The translations under genes were made by a program, and so were the position numbers. From Rhea pennata (lineage: Eukaryota > Chordata > Aves > Rheiformes > Rheidae), in the NCBI RefSeq assembly GCF_028389875.1, contig NC_084674.1, forward strand, positions 13,425,501-13,489,500: DNA of 64,000 nucleotides, given 5' to 3'. Numbering within the stretch: the first letter of the stretch is position 1; every line of letters starts with the position of its first letter. Under the pieces are notes generated by a model. It saw nothing but the letters and a program-made list of their open reading frames with translations, had not been told where the DNA came from and ran no database searches. Below are positions 10,201 to 39,779 of this stretch, in pieces.

Positions 10201-13050
10201 CATTCTCCTGAACTGGTGCAGTCAGGGATGTGGTAAGTGTTTCTTTGGTGCTGCACAAACACTAAACGCTCTCACATGCTGAACTGAAAATGGGAGTTGA
10301 TTGGCACTAAATCCTTCAATAACATAACTGAAGATTTATTAGAAGAACATTAGTGGGTAATATTGATCATTCACAAGAATATTTTGTAGACCTAAGTCTA
10401 CAGTTGCCCATTAAAAGGATTGTTGCCCCTTTCAGGGGGTTGTTTTGTACCATAGCTGAGTTGAAAGGATGACTTTACATGACAGAGTAGTGACTTTTAA
10501 ATCACTCAAGCTTTAGGAAAAATACCAAATTGGATTGACTTCTGATGCTTTTTTTCTCCCTACATGTGTATTTTAAGATCCTGTTTAGTTGTAAAAGAAC
10601 ACTTGTACCTGAAGCCAATCTCTGGTGACAGGTACCATCAGTCATGCAAGTCAGCTGTGAAAACAGGGTCAGACACAAACTGCTAATTTTCAGTGGGCAA
10701 AAGGTTTGCTTCTTCCTAGGTCCTTCCCTGCTATCTGAGGTCTCAAAGTCTATCCAGCTGGAGTTTTATAGAGGAGCCGTTACTTTACTACTCATAAGAA
10801 ACAAGATTCTTCCCAATTTTACAGATTGAATTTTTACACAGAGCATTTTATAAGGAAATGATTGTTTTGCCAGAGAAGAAGCTGAGTTTTTGCCTTCTCC
10901 TGCAACGGTGGGGAGTGGGAACAGGGACCCCGAGATTTCAGGATTCCGGGAGACTCCAGCCTCCACTGCCACAGCAGGTCTCTTGCTGCTGTGTGAGTAG
11001 AAAGCAGATTTATCAGCAAAAGAGCCAATGCCATCAAACTCTAAGTGGGACTGGGAACAGCTCTGACATTCAGAATTATTTAGGGCTTATTCAAACTTCT
11101 TTCTAAATTGATCAGCTGGATGTTTCAGAAAACTGAAAGAAAAATGCTACTTATATTCTTAAATAACTATGTTCATAACTGCCAAGGACTTCCAAGCTGC
11201 AACAGCGGGGAAAAAAAAAGTTAACTTTTGACCATGCAGCAGCTTAATTCAGTGGGTCTCTTGCTATCATGCCACAGCACTGAAACAGAACATACCAAAC
11301 CTTGCAGAAGTAAAAATATATTTTAGAAATGGTGTGGATATTACTGTGATGATGTAACTACAATCTCTAATCATTCGAGGCAGTAGCAGAGCTCTTTTTA
11401 GGTTTGAAAGCAGGATTGCTCCTTGGCCAGAAATATTGAAAGATAACCCCCAAAAAATCATTTAAGCATCTCTGCCACTACTGTTTAGTTGCAGATGTAG
11501 AGAGAGGCTTATTTAAAAGTACAAAAGCTACTTAGAGCTGCATGACAGAGTACTGAAATTTACTTTGAAGAACAGGACGGGTTTTTTACATGACTGAGAT
11601 GGTGGAATGTTATCAAAACATTCTTAAATCCAAATCATTCAGCTTCCTTCCAACTCCTCACCTTTCCCAGCAGACTCTGCTGGTCAGACTACAATTTTAG
11701 AGCTGAAAAATCATTAGCAATTATTTTCACAAACAGCACAAGCTTCTAGACCAAACAGGGGTGAGGACACAGCCCGTTAGGAGCTGGATTCCTTCCCCAA
11801 GGAGACGATAACTGAGCTTATGCCTTGGTGTTTGCAACTCAGAATAAGACTTAACAAGGAAGCTTTGTTACAATTGATACATTGCAATTAAGCCACGTAA
11901 ATGAAACGTATATAAACGTGCATGTTAGGACTCTGATTCTTTCAGTGTTTCTCACTACCAGAAACTCTTGATTAAAAAACTGTTAGGAAAGTGTGAGATG
12001 AGTAACAGAGGAGTTTTTGCACTTAAGGGGAAGTGGGAGGGGAAGCAATTGTCAGTATCTAAATAAATGTAATACTACTGAGACTTTTCCAGTATGAGCT
12101 CTAATGACTTTCAGTGAAGGATTCACAAAGGCTTAGTAGCCTTACATGTGATATTTGTTTAAAAGCTTCTCATTTATGAACATGGAATAGTTTTTTGAAG
12201 AGCTGTAAATACTGCTCTTATCCTCTCTTTGTAACTGCTGAAAAGGAAAAACATATGTACAAGCAGGCTCCTCTGGAGAGTTTTTTTTTTTCCTCTTTCC
12301 CCCAACATAACCTTTTGCATTAAGCTCATCTAAATAAGTGTACATAAGGTGGTCTATATCACAGAAGGTTCTAATAAGAATCGCAGGTCAGTCATCTTCT
12401 AAAATTTCTATGCTTTTTTTTCCTAGTTTATCCATTTGTATTTCAATGTTAGAAGAATTAGAAATCTTTAAAACTTTCATGTTCACAGTGCTGAAGCAAT
12501 CAAAGTATCAGTAACTGCTCTACAAAAGGAAATATGCTTCCTAGACACGAGAGTGAGACTAAATTCATACAGAACAGGATTTCAAACTTTAGTTATTAGG
12601 TTGTTGTTTTTATTACTTTTCTGCTAACTTATTTTTGTATATGAATATTCATATATTTCTATTTTGCAAACTTTTTTGATCTGGGGTGATCAAAAAAGTC
12701 AGGATAGAACATAGTGTGTGTGGTGGGGAAATGCTGACTGTGACCTAACGCAATTATTTAGTTTGCTTTATGAAAACTCAAGGAAGGGATAAGTTACTGG
12801 GGAAGAAAGGTTTTAAACAGAGTTAACAGAATTAGTATTACATATTCTGTGTTCTCCAGGGATGTCTCTAGGAATAAAAAACACAACCTATAAAAAAGTA
12901 AACACTTAGCTGTTTAGTCAGTAACAGGACCTTTCCTTTCTTTAGCTGTAGATCCATTTTCATATTACAGATCCACTTTTCATACTTTTGCTTTGTGATT
13001 TCCAACTTATTTTGACAGTTTCTTTAGGCATCCAGGACAAACACATGCAA
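10201..13050. other. Intergenic DNA downstream of RUVBL1
   Basis: No gene seen. It is AT-rich, with scattered short open frames below 85 codons that have no family resemblance. A pair of symmetrical elements lies at 12638-12699 and is listed separately. Confidence 0.5.
12638..12699. repeat. Two adjacent perfect inverted repeats (18-bp palindrome and 12-bp hairpin)
   Basis: TATATGAAT/ATTCATATA forms an uninterrupted 18-bp palindrome at 12638-12655. Fourteen bases later, ACTTTTTTGATC (12670-12681) and GATCAAAAAAGT (12688-12699) are exact complements around a 6-base loop. The palindrome core ATGAATATTCAT resembles a POU-dimer type site. The pair lies about 370-440 bases beyond the RUVBL1 poly(A) signal, in the 3' flank of that gene. 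Role unknown: cruciform, transcribed hairpin or dimeric factor site are all possible. Confidence 0.85.
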
Positions 13051-13072
13051 GCTTCAGGTATTCTTGAAATAT

Positions 13073-13078
13073 TTTATT
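13073..13078 (-). terminator. RUVBL1: RUVBL1 poly(A) signal (AATAAA on minus strand)
   Basis: The plus strand reads TTTATT here, which is AATAAA on the coding strand. It lies about 410 bases after the RUVBL1 stop codon. Cleavage would be expected around 13045-13060. It is the best canonical signal close behind the stop, but alternative signals further downstream are possible. Confidence 0.65.
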
Positions 13079-13486
13079 TTAAAGCACTTCAGACAAACTT
13101 TGATTCAAAAAAAACCTTCTCATTTGTAAAATGAAACTATTTTAAAACAAAATTCATAAAGAAAATAGACTGTTCTTAAGCATCAAATTCAGTTAGCACT
13201 TTTGTTTTGAAATCTAGAGACAAACAAAACTGATGGGTCCAGAGCTACATGCCTTATATATACTCATAAAAGGGAGAGTAAGATGTTACAAACATCATGG
13301 AGCATCTTACTGTTGACTAAGATAGAGGGACACTTGATAGTTAACTCTGTCCTGACAAAGCAGTCCAACATTTAAATATTTTCGGTCCCAAAAGAGACAA
13401 ACCATTAACATCTCTCATTCAGTTAATAAGCCAGCCTTGGGGAAAGGTTCAAGCCACTTCAAAGCATCTAACTTATGAATAGCTCT
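13079..13486 (-). other. RUVBL1: RUVBL1 3' untranslated region
   Basis: AT-rich sequence between the stop codon (13487-13489) and the poly(A) signal. No open frame or repeat was seen. Confidence 0.65.
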
Positions 13487-30690
<17,204 letters not shown>

Positions 30691-30699
30691 TTTCTAGAT

Positions 30700-33600
30700 G
30701 CTTATTGAAGTAGCTGTTTGTCTGCTAGGTGCCTTTCACTGGGTGCTTTCAGCTCTCCGTGTAATTGAGAAATAGTTACGTTTTTTTCTGTATACCCAAA
30801 GCGTTTCTGTAAGCTACTGTGGTTTTAACTTGACTTCACAGCATAATGTGCTGTACCAAGACCTAAAATGCCATTTCTGGGGTTTATGATTTCCTGAAAT
30901 GAGGAAAGAATGCTTCATCTTCTTAACAGGTAGCTGCAAAAACTTGCCCTTGTTTTGTTAGCTCTGCAAGGCTACAGCTTTTGTACCTTTATATTCCACT
31001 GCAGTAGTGATGCAGGTGGGGGTCTAGCAGTAACTGTGCTGTGTCTTTTATGTAGTGCTTAAATGCCTGAGGTGGATGTTACTGAAGTTTGAGACACAAT
31101 CTTGGAACCTGTTACTCCAGTGACATACCAGTGTTTATCATCCCTATTTGTAAATACTGGTGCTACCATTAAAAACAAAGGGGGGAGGGGAGAAAACCTC
31201 TTCTAGTGGTGAGTATGTTGCGGTTTGTGCATTTGATTATAAAATAGTGCCTGTGCTTGTAATCTTTAAGGCTAGTGGATGAACAGGGTACGATGCTGGG
31301 TTGCTGTCTGGTGTGCCAAGGGGTAACAGCAGCTGGGCTCCTCTGTAGCCTGCCAGGGAGAGTTGCAAAAGCAGCTGTGTGACAGGATGAGGTAGGAGAA
31401 TGGCTTCTAGGGATGATGGGTTGTGCTTCAGTTTGCAGAAGCCTGGTGAACTCTTTCAGCTGTTCTCTTTTTGTCTAGGGGCTTCCACTGGTTGTCACTC
31501 AGTAAAGAAAAGACTTTGCTATTTGTTGCTTTCTTCTTCTGGTAACTTGTTCTATCAATTTATATTTACATAATTAGTTTAAATTGCAATTACAATATAA
31601 TTGCACACACATGTAGTTCAACACACTTGTCAGGATATCCTCTTACATGAGTGCTTAGTTAACTTGTATTTGTTAGGTTCAAGAGGAATTCTTATCTTGT
31701 ACATAATTTAAAAAGTTTGGGGGTTTTATTGGTTTTTTTATTCCTTTTGGGGCTACCCTAGTCACAAAGTACAAATACCTTATATACTAAACTGCAGATT
31801 CTCTTTTGTAGAAGAGCAAATAAACAGCTTTGATTTTGCTAGTGCATTGAATTGCTGTAAGTATTGTGGATAAGTCTGGTCAGTTTTCAAGATTTGCTAG
31901 TCCTAGGAAAGAAAACTAGCAAATTCCCCAAGAGTTATGCAGCACATGGTACACCTTTAAAAAAGGAAGGGCTGGTAGTAGGTGAAATACATAGCCATTG
32001 GTTAACTTAGACTGAAATTGTCCCTGCAATCCATGTTGTTTTCTTGTTTAAAGTTGTGGTGGGGCCCATTTCTGAGGCAATGGTGTTTCAAAGTTTATTT
32101 GGTAATATTTACTTGTTTCTCTGCGATGGAATTCTGAGTATAAAACTGTACAGGACAGAAATAGAGAATTACTGTTAACTTTCATTATAGTTTAGAGGAA
32201 GAAGAGGAATATTCCATGTATTTAAAGATCAAATATGCTTCATAAGAATGTTGAACTTCAGAAATACTAATGCAATTTACAGATTATTTGATAAAGATTG
32301 GTAGTGTACCCATTTAATGTGGAAGGAAACTGAAAAACAGAAGTGTTAAATGTTTGTTTAGTGCAATATGATGTCTCCAAAATAGAATTGGAATAGAGCC
32401 TAACAGTCAGGCTGCTAGTGACCATCTCTATTCAGTAAATAAAAACCTAGTGCCATGATGAAGGCACAGCTCTAGTACTGACTGCAGAAACTGTTATGAA
32501 AATAATTTGAGTTTTTATCTGCAGTAAAAGCTGATATTTCAATACAAAAAGAACAAATAAACAATTGTTTGTTTGACAGAAGTAAGGCTGACTTCTCCCT
32601 CTTCCTTGCTAAAATTGGTATCACTTAAAAGAGGTTTTTTCTCATCCATAAACTATGAATGATTTGGCACATCTTACTGTATTGATTATTTACTCATTCT
32701 ATATGTTCTCTGAACACCGTACTGAAAATGCAGTTAAAGGGCAGAAAGGAGTACTTTTAGGTGAGGGAAAATAAACAATAATCCTTCAGACCACACAGGA
32801 TTAATTGTTTATTCCTCAGAAAGAGCAGAGTAGAACTGGAACTACTGGAAAGCTTAGAACTGAACTTAAATAGCTCAAGTGATCCATTATAATTGATGTC
32901 TGATGTGTAGTTATGATGCATCAGCTTGGGAAATAGTGAACTTCAACCTAATGTGACTTTTATGATCTTGACTAGCTAACATGTTTATTAGAGACAGGGT
33001 GAGTGAATGTAACTTTTGTAAGGCGTGAGTTGTCTTTCTCCTTTGTCTATGCCAACAAATGGAACATGAGTGGGCTGTGAGACTGTTCTGTCCATCTCAT
33101 GTTATAGATGCTTTGAGCATAATTTAATATTTCACTAGCCAGTTAACCAGGAAAAATAATACCTGTCGCTAACAGTCTGAGCTATTATTCCCCCGGTTTA
33201 ATCAACTCATTTTACCAACGTTTCTCTTGCCCCCCCCCGTTCGAGGTCTCTTACTTGGCACAGACGTCATGTGATACCCGATGTGGGAGCTGGAGACTTG
33301 AGAGCTGTTTTCCTAGACTAAATGTTTGAGGTTACAGGACATGGCCTAGTTTCACATAAGCTTTCAAATTTCAATGGGACATGCTGAATCCTGAAACTGT
33401 CAAATAGTGTATTATTTTTAGAGTGAGAGAGAATATGTGTGTGTGAGTGTGTGAATGACCTTTACATTTTTACCCTATCCCAAAAGTCTGACTTCCTGCC
33501 CTTTCTCCCCTGAGTCCTTGAAAACGTTAGCAATTAAAATGAACTCTTTTAAGGAAGAAATTCAGTATAGGAGAGAAGAACTGAAAACGGGGGGAAATGG

Positions 33601-35390
33601 CAACTGCTACAAACTCATTGTTTCATGACAGATGCAGGAAGATGTGGAAGAGTTGGGATTCTTTCATTTTTTGCCATGATCCCCTCAGTCTTAGTAATAT
33701 CAAGATGTGTGCGATTTCCTTCCCTGCCCCACAAAAGGAGCTGGAAGCTCTTTCTACTTTTCATCAAAGCAGTGGGAGTGAATCTTAACAAACACTCTCT
33801 CTCAACTCCCAAATTTGTAACTAATTCTAAAATGCTAAGCTAACAGAATGAAACTGTCTAAACACACAAAAGTGCTCATGTATTTATCAGATTTCTCCTC
33901 CTTGATTTTGGTGATGTGAGTGTTCATTTTATAGGTGCCACGTGGACCTTGATCTTGCAAAGATGGTATTTCACAAAATCAGATCCAGAGACAGTAAATT
34001 CCTTGACAGAGGTGTTTTGAGTGGCATCAACAAAACTGGTCACTGTGGCACACTTAGCTAAAGTGTAAGTTATTTAAATAATAATTTCTCTTCCACACAA
34101 GGACAATTGCCGTATATAGAGACTTTCAATTCTCTTCTGTATCAAAAGGAAGAAAAATAAGAACAAGTCCATATTCCCACTTTACACCCCTCCTTCTTGC
34201 AGGTCAGTTTTAAGAGTATAAGGCTGTTAAAGAAATGCAGCTGACCTTGAGCAGTAAAGTTAAATTGACTTTCCCATGGATTTGTCTTCCTTCCTTACTC
34301 ACCCTTAACAAAAACAATTTTATTTATTGCACATGAGTATCTGTATCTCTAGTTGGCTGGGCAAAAAGCAGCTCTTGCTCTGCTTCTCTGGTAAGCTGGT
34401 AGCCCAAGTAAAACGGGTAATACCCGAACTCATGTTGTAGCCTTTTGTACTGTGTGAGCTGTTGCATGGGTCCCTGCGTTTACCTGATTGCCAGTGTTCA
34501 CAAGACAGGTATTCATTGTCAGAGCTTGTTTGAATGTAGCCGGTGTTTTAGATGTGCTGGGAGGACTGACGGGTAATGCATCAGCCTTTTGCTTAGGAAT
34601 TGGACCAAAATGTTGCCTTTTTTTGATCTTTTGTGTTAAATGAGTTCAGAACAATCTAATAATTAATGCAAAAAAAATTAGACAATGTTTCTTATATGAA
34701 TGCGATGTAATATGATATAGTGGTATCTATGTGGATTATAACTGTATAGGGCCTTTTCTTATGGGAATAAATGCATACTTTTCCTTAACTTTGCAAGTGT
34801 GCATTGATATAACAGATTGAGACGTTCAGGGCAGTGAAGTGCTCATGAGCTATGAAGCCTGATGATTTAACAGGAAACTATTCAAAGCCTGGGAACTTGG
34901 TTTGAAAAGTGACATTACGGTTAATTCAGCTCCCATGACAGAACTCCCATCAAGCTGAACTGTTCTGCTAAAGAAACTGAGTAACGAGGCTAGCTCAACC
35001 CACTGGCAGAAGCCTTCGAGTTCCTTTCTCTCCTTCAGGGAGATCGCTGCCTCACAAAACTGCACTGGGAGCTAAGGAAGGCTGCTGCTGTGGGGGGTTT
35101 CTCCTCTCCCCCCCTTCCCTCTGCCGCTGAACCACTGACTGTGGCATCTCGACTTCTTGGTGTTTGGCAAGGAGGAATTAGTTTGTACCCAGTTTTAAAG
35201 CTCTTTGAATTCTTTCATATTGAAAGTGCTGTTATATGAGGCAACTTTGTAACAAAAAGCCTGGGACGTGGAGTCAAAGCCGAAGTTAAATCCGTGGTAC
35301 TGCGAACAACCCTTACGTTTTAGGGTCAGCTCCTTCATTAGTTATTGATACGTGAATGCTAAATGCTATTAGCAATGTATATTACTGTAC
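30700..35390. other. Intergenic spacer between divergent RUVBL1 and EEFSEC
   Basis: About 4.7 kb of AT-rich DNA with no supported gene. It contains a short GT-rich patch near 33435-33455, a 9-C run near 33230, and an imperfect 21-bp hairpin at 32762-32818. The two promoters are too far apart for a classic bidirectional promoter. Confidence 0.7.
32762..32818. repeat. Imperfect hairpin, 21 base pairs, 11-base loop
   Basis: The left arm (32762-32785) and right arm (32797-32818) pair in three blocks of 5, 10 and 6 Watson-Crick pairs. They are interrupted by an unpaired GAA (32767-32769) on one side and a single A (32803) on the other. The loop is 32786-32796. The size is at the short end of miRNA precursors; it could equally be a decayed miniature transposon. 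Transcription is unknown. Confidence 0.8.
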
Positions 35391-35394
35391 ATAG

Positions 35395-35640
35395 GGAACG
35401 GGGAAGTGGCGGAATTGCGGCTCCGAGCGCGCGGGCCTGCGCCGGCGGGGCGCCCGGCAGGGCCGCGGGCCGCGGCGGGTGTGGGCCGGTTCCCGCCGGT
35501 TCCCGCCGGCGCAGGCCCTTTAAGGCGCGGCGGCGGCGCCCGGGCGGCCGGAACGGCGGCGGCGGCCGGAACGGCGGCGGCGGGGCGCGCGTTGCCGCAG
35601 GGGCGCTGTTGGGCGCGCACCGGGCGGGTGCAGCGCCGCC
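35395..35640 (+). promoter_or_regulatory. EEFSEC: EEFSEC CpG-island promoter with short tandem repeats
   Basis: Very CpG-rich DNA directly upstream of the EEFSEC ATG, switching sharply from AT-rich sequence at about 35395. A 10-base unit GCCGGTTCCC repeats 2.5 times at 35485-35509, giving two TTCCCGCC words similar to E2F sites. An 18-base unit containing CCGGAA repeats twice, with CCGGAA (ETS core) at 35548 and 35566. There is no clear TATA box. The island extends into the exon and the first few hundred bases of the intron. Confidence 0.8.
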
Positions 35641-35926
35641 ATGGCCGCCGGGCCCGCGGCGCCCCGCCGCCTCAACGTGAACGTGGGCGTCCTGGGCCAC
35701 ATCGACAGCGGCAAGACGGCGCTGGCGCGGGCGCTGAGCACCACCGGCTCCACCGCCGCCTTCGACCGGGCGCCGCAGAGCCGCGCGCGGGGCATCACGC
35801 TGGACCTGGGCTTCTCGTGCCTGCGCACGGCGCTGCCGCCGCAGCTGGGCCCGGGGCCCGGCGAGCTCCAGTTCACGCTGGTCGACTGCCCCGGGCACGC
35901 CTCCCTCATCCGCACCATCATCGGCG
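35641..35926 (+). CDS. EEFSEC: Selenocysteine-specific elongation factor, coding exon 1 (partial gene)
   Basis: EEFSEC (eukaryotic SelB/EFSec) is a translational GTPase that carries Sec-tRNA to the ribosome at UGA codons, working with SECISBP2 and the SECIS element in the mRNA. The exon encodes residues 1-95 and the first base of codon 96. LNVNVGVLGHIDSGKTALAR contains the G1 P-loop GHIDSGKT at residues 19-26. RGITLDLGF around 50-58 is the switch I/G2 region with Thr53. DCPGH at 82-86 is G3. The ATG sits in a near-perfect Kozak context (GCCGCCATGG). The donor is G|GTAAGG at 35926/35927, just after RTIIG. G4, G5 and the C-terminal domains are in later exons outside the window. The frame stays open into the intron, but homology stops at the donor. 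Confidence 0.95.
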
Positions 35927-36137
35927 GTAAGGGCCGCGCCGCGCCGCGCCGCCGGCCGCCGCGGGGGCGGGGGGATCCGCCTTCCGCGCGGGGCCGCGCC
36001 CGCGGAAGGCCGCCCGGGCCCGCGGCGGCGCGGAGCGGCGCTGCCGGCCTCCGCCTCGGCACGTGCTGGCGGCCGGGGCTCGGCGCCCCCGCGGGCCGCG
36101 GCGCCGGGCCGCCCTGGCGCTGCGCCCGGCAAGCGGC

Positions 36138-36162
36138 GGGGGGGGGGGGGGGGGGGGGGGGG
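36138..36162 (+). repeat. Poly(G) run of 25
   Basis: Uninterrupted G25 inside the CpG-rich start of EEFSEC intron 1, about 210 bases after exon 1. It can form G-quadruplexes in DNA or nascent RNA; the exact length is sensitive to sequencing error. Confidence 0.9.
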
Positions 36163-37576
36163 AGGGAATCCGGGCCCCCCTGTATCCTGGTCCTCGCAGA
36201 CAGTGCGCGAGTGGTGGCTCCGCCCTGCGCCGGGGCTCGGTTTGGGTCGGTTCGCCTTGGCTTTAACAGGGTCCCCCCGCCCCCCCCGCAGGCGGGACGG
36301 AGCCCGGGGGCGGCTGGTGCTTGACGGGGCTTCTTAGCGGCCTGCCCGAGGGTCAGACCGCTCCTTCGGGAGGTGTGAAGCAAGCCCCCTTCGCACGGCC
36401 CTGTTGCTTGCCAGTGGTGTTTGCAGTAATTTCTTTGTACTATTTTTGTTTATTCCGTGTAGAATAACGGGCAGTTATTTATGGCTTTTTTTCCAGCAGT
36501 GCTAAAATGCTCTGTAGCGTCACTCCATGCTCCGCTGTTCTGCGGCTGCAAGGGAGGAGTGGCTGTGCGCTGAATTTCAGCAGTCTGTGACCTTTTAGTC
36601 ATCTCTTGTACCTTACAGTCAGTTTTCATTCTTGAAGTAATTGTAAATGCCTGATTATCTTCTACAGAGTGAAGTTTATTTTGGTAAATGGCGTAACTCT
36701 TCTTGGAAGTATTGATGGTGACTTGTAGTTCTTCAGGAGACGACAAATCTGAGCAGGGGAAACTTTCTCATGAAGAGGATTTGGGAAAACTTGGAAAATC
36801 ATGTTTTGTTACCATTTTAGAGATTGTTGGGGATGCTTGTTTAATATTTAGGCTTATTTGCTTACTATCTATTAATCTTAAGATGTTTTGAGCAGTTAGT
36901 CACAGCTGTCCACACTGATTAACAGCTAGGCAAATTTCACTACTGAGAAGCCTGGGAGAAGAAAAATCTGTGGAGAGTGGAATAGATCACATGATAATTT
37001 TCTTCCCAACATGAATGATCCTGTATGGGTAGCTGTACAGGTAGCAATTCACATACAAGCATGTCGGCTTATTTAGTTCCATAATTTAGGTTACATAATT
37101 TAGTAAAAATATTTGATTAGCCTCGTTTACAGCAATTCTTTGTATCAAGAAACGGAACTGTAACAAAAATTTAGTATGATGTTAATATTTAGTTTAAAGA
37201 AGTAGAAATTTCAATTGTCTTCGAAGGTATATGCTTAAATCTCAATAGTGGATTTATTTTTTTACTACCAGATTTAAGAAGTGAGATCTTGGTGTTCATA
37301 TTTGATCTATGCTGCTGGGACTATTCAGAGCTCTTATGATTTTAATATGGTTCTGGTGGTATTCAAACTGAAGTATAGTATATCCTAGGTAATAGGATAG
37401 AGCCTTCAGTATTTAACAGTCAGTATTTAAATATTGCCAACTCTTCCAGCTTTTCAGAAATGGAAAGCCAGGCCTCCTGGATTATGATACTTAAATTCAA
37501 ATTGTTTTCATCTACTTCTGAATCATGATTTCTTGAGGTTCACTATTTCAGATTTTCCTTACTATCAGGAGGCTAA

Positions 37577-37620
37577 TGCCTTTTTTTTTCTTTTCTTTTT
37601 TTTTTTTTTTTACTTTTTTC
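37577..37620 (+). repeat. T-rich tract
   Basis: T runs with a few C and A interruptions in EEFSEC intron 1; low-complexity sequence. Confidence 0.85.
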
Positions 37621-39579
37621 AGGAATCTGATTTTTGTCATTACAGATTTTCTGTAAACAAAGCTTTTAAGTAGAATCTGAGTGCAAAGTACTGTATCTTC
37701 CCATGTCTACTCTGCACCTCTGCTCTTTACAATACTCATCTTCTGAAATTCAGTCCTGAGAGATCTGTAGATGTGAGGTAACCTGTAGAAAAGCTAGAGA
37801 CAAGAGGACTGTAGGGAAGGAAGCAGGATGTGAGGAATCAGAAGCAGGGATGAAAGCGGAAGGCTCTGTGGTAGCAATCTCTTTTGTATTGCCTTCATCC
37901 ACGTGCAACTTTTACTGCAGAAGTTACAGGTGTGAAAACATGCTGTTGCATGCTCTTATTTAATGCTCTGTTTTCCCTCCTTTGAAGGTTGAGCTGGTTG
38001 GCTCCCCCTTGAGTGTCCCCATCTTATGGGGTTGCTGTCTGCTCTGGCTGGGAAGCACCAACTTCAGTCTCAAGTCTCTCACGAGACAACTAGCCTTTCG
38101 GCTCCCCCTCAGGAGCACCTCAGCAGCTCCCCGTGGGAAGCGAATGGTCTTTTCTCATCTCAGGTCTTCTCTTCCAGAGGACCTTTCTCTCAGTGGTCTC
38201 CCAAGCTCTCCTCTAGTAGCAGTACCATCTTCTCTAACCTATGCTTCCAGAATGCTGTAGGGGTTAATTCTTACACTGTAACAAGGGTGATACACCCACT
38301 TACAGATTAGCTGAAACTATTTATTTACCATTCTTTTAACATATTTCTGTATCTAGATAATTCTTAAAGTGAATTTTTCATGGCTAAATCTGGTATTCCT
38401 ACATTTTTGTCGCATTATGTGAGATAGTCCTTGACCTTGGTAAATGCTTTTCACAGCCACTTACAAGATGCTTCTGTGGAGACAACACCTTAGGTTTAAA
38501 TGAATGCGGAGTATTTGAGCAGTAACCAAATGGAATAGAAAATGGAAGTCATATTTCATTCTGTGTGGCTACATTTTTCTTATAAAGCTTGTCCTTGAAA
38601 ACAAAATATATCAAGTGTTAAATCAAAAGATTTTTTTTAACCTGCATGCTAAGAATTGGAAATGTTGTAGACAGTTCCACCCAAGATGCTTTCTTAAAAT
38701 TCTGTCTGGAAGGTGATAGTCAAGGTTGGAATGGAATAAATGACAGGCACTTGACTTATGTGGTGGTTCTTACTTGAATTTAAACCATAACGGGTTTAAT
38801 TTCCAGTCACAGATTTTTGTATCTGATGTTGCAGGAAGGTGTTAAGTTATTGTGGGTAGCTATACAGCTTGGTATGTCCTATGTATTTCATTTATTTGCA
38901 CTATTCTTGTGAACAGCAGGTCCAGAACTTTTTTTAATAGTATATTTTAGCAATTTCAGAACTTTCCCCAGGTGGTAGCAGGTTGATTATCATGTAACAA
39001 GCAGTGCAATAAACACTGTACTGATAGCGTTTTGTGGTGTTTGCTAAACAGAGAAAACAAACTTGAATAACTGAATTTTGATGATAGATTCTTTAGCTTG
39101 TCACGACAGGAGGCCCCTGCATCAGCCTTATGTTTCCTTTCTGCACGTAAGGAATGCCTGCAAAATGCAACACAGCTATCCGTATTATTGCTGTACTGGT
39201 TTAGAGTGGTATGTTTGGTAGGTTTGTTGAAATTCCACACTGAGGTGAAGTAGCCTCTGTCCCAGTGCTATGGGTGTTCTTAAACTTCTGGGTTTGTTCA
39301 GTCTCAGGTCTCTGAGCTTCAGCCGAGCTGATGCTAGTGACTCTCATCAGGGTAAAAACAAGACTTGCTTTTACCTGCGCTTATCACAGCCCCGTGCGTG
39401 CAGTAGGGTCCTGAATGGCTTTTCAAATGAGTTCAGTAGCAGGGGATGCCTGCAGAGAGGTTAGATGAGTTAATCTTCCCAAAGAAATTCAATCCTCGTA
39501 TTTCATTTTAAGACCACTTTGCGTAGCAAAGTAGTTCAAGCAGGAGCAGATTTTTTCCTTGCTGCTGGTTAATTTCATG

Positions 39580-39680
39580 CCCCCGCAAGGGTCGGCGCAC
39601 TAAGGCTGGGGAACGCGGTACCTCGCCGTCGCGTCCTGCGCCAGCCTCGCGCGCAGGCGGGGAGGCCCGCCGCCGAGTTC
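39580..39680. promoter_or_regulatory. Mini CpG island in EEFSEC intron 1
   Basis: About 17 CpG dinucleotides within roughly 100 bases, in an otherwise CpG-poor intron. No exon is recognisable beside it. It could be an alternative promoter, an enhancer with CpG character or an unmethylated orphan island. Confidence 0.5.
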
Positions 39681-39779
39681 ACTTTAGGCAAGCTCGTTTC
39701 AGATGCCCTTTATCTGCCTGATTTTGAGATGGGTTCCCAAAGAACTTCTTGGAGGAAAGAGGGGGGAAAAAAAAGGGTT

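Noticed and set aside
35359-36383. Long minus-strand open frames (257 and 287 codons) opposite EEFSEC exon 1
   Set aside because: They lie in the CpG island, are Ala/Arg/Pro/Gly-rich, overlap a confirmed exon on the other strand and match no family.
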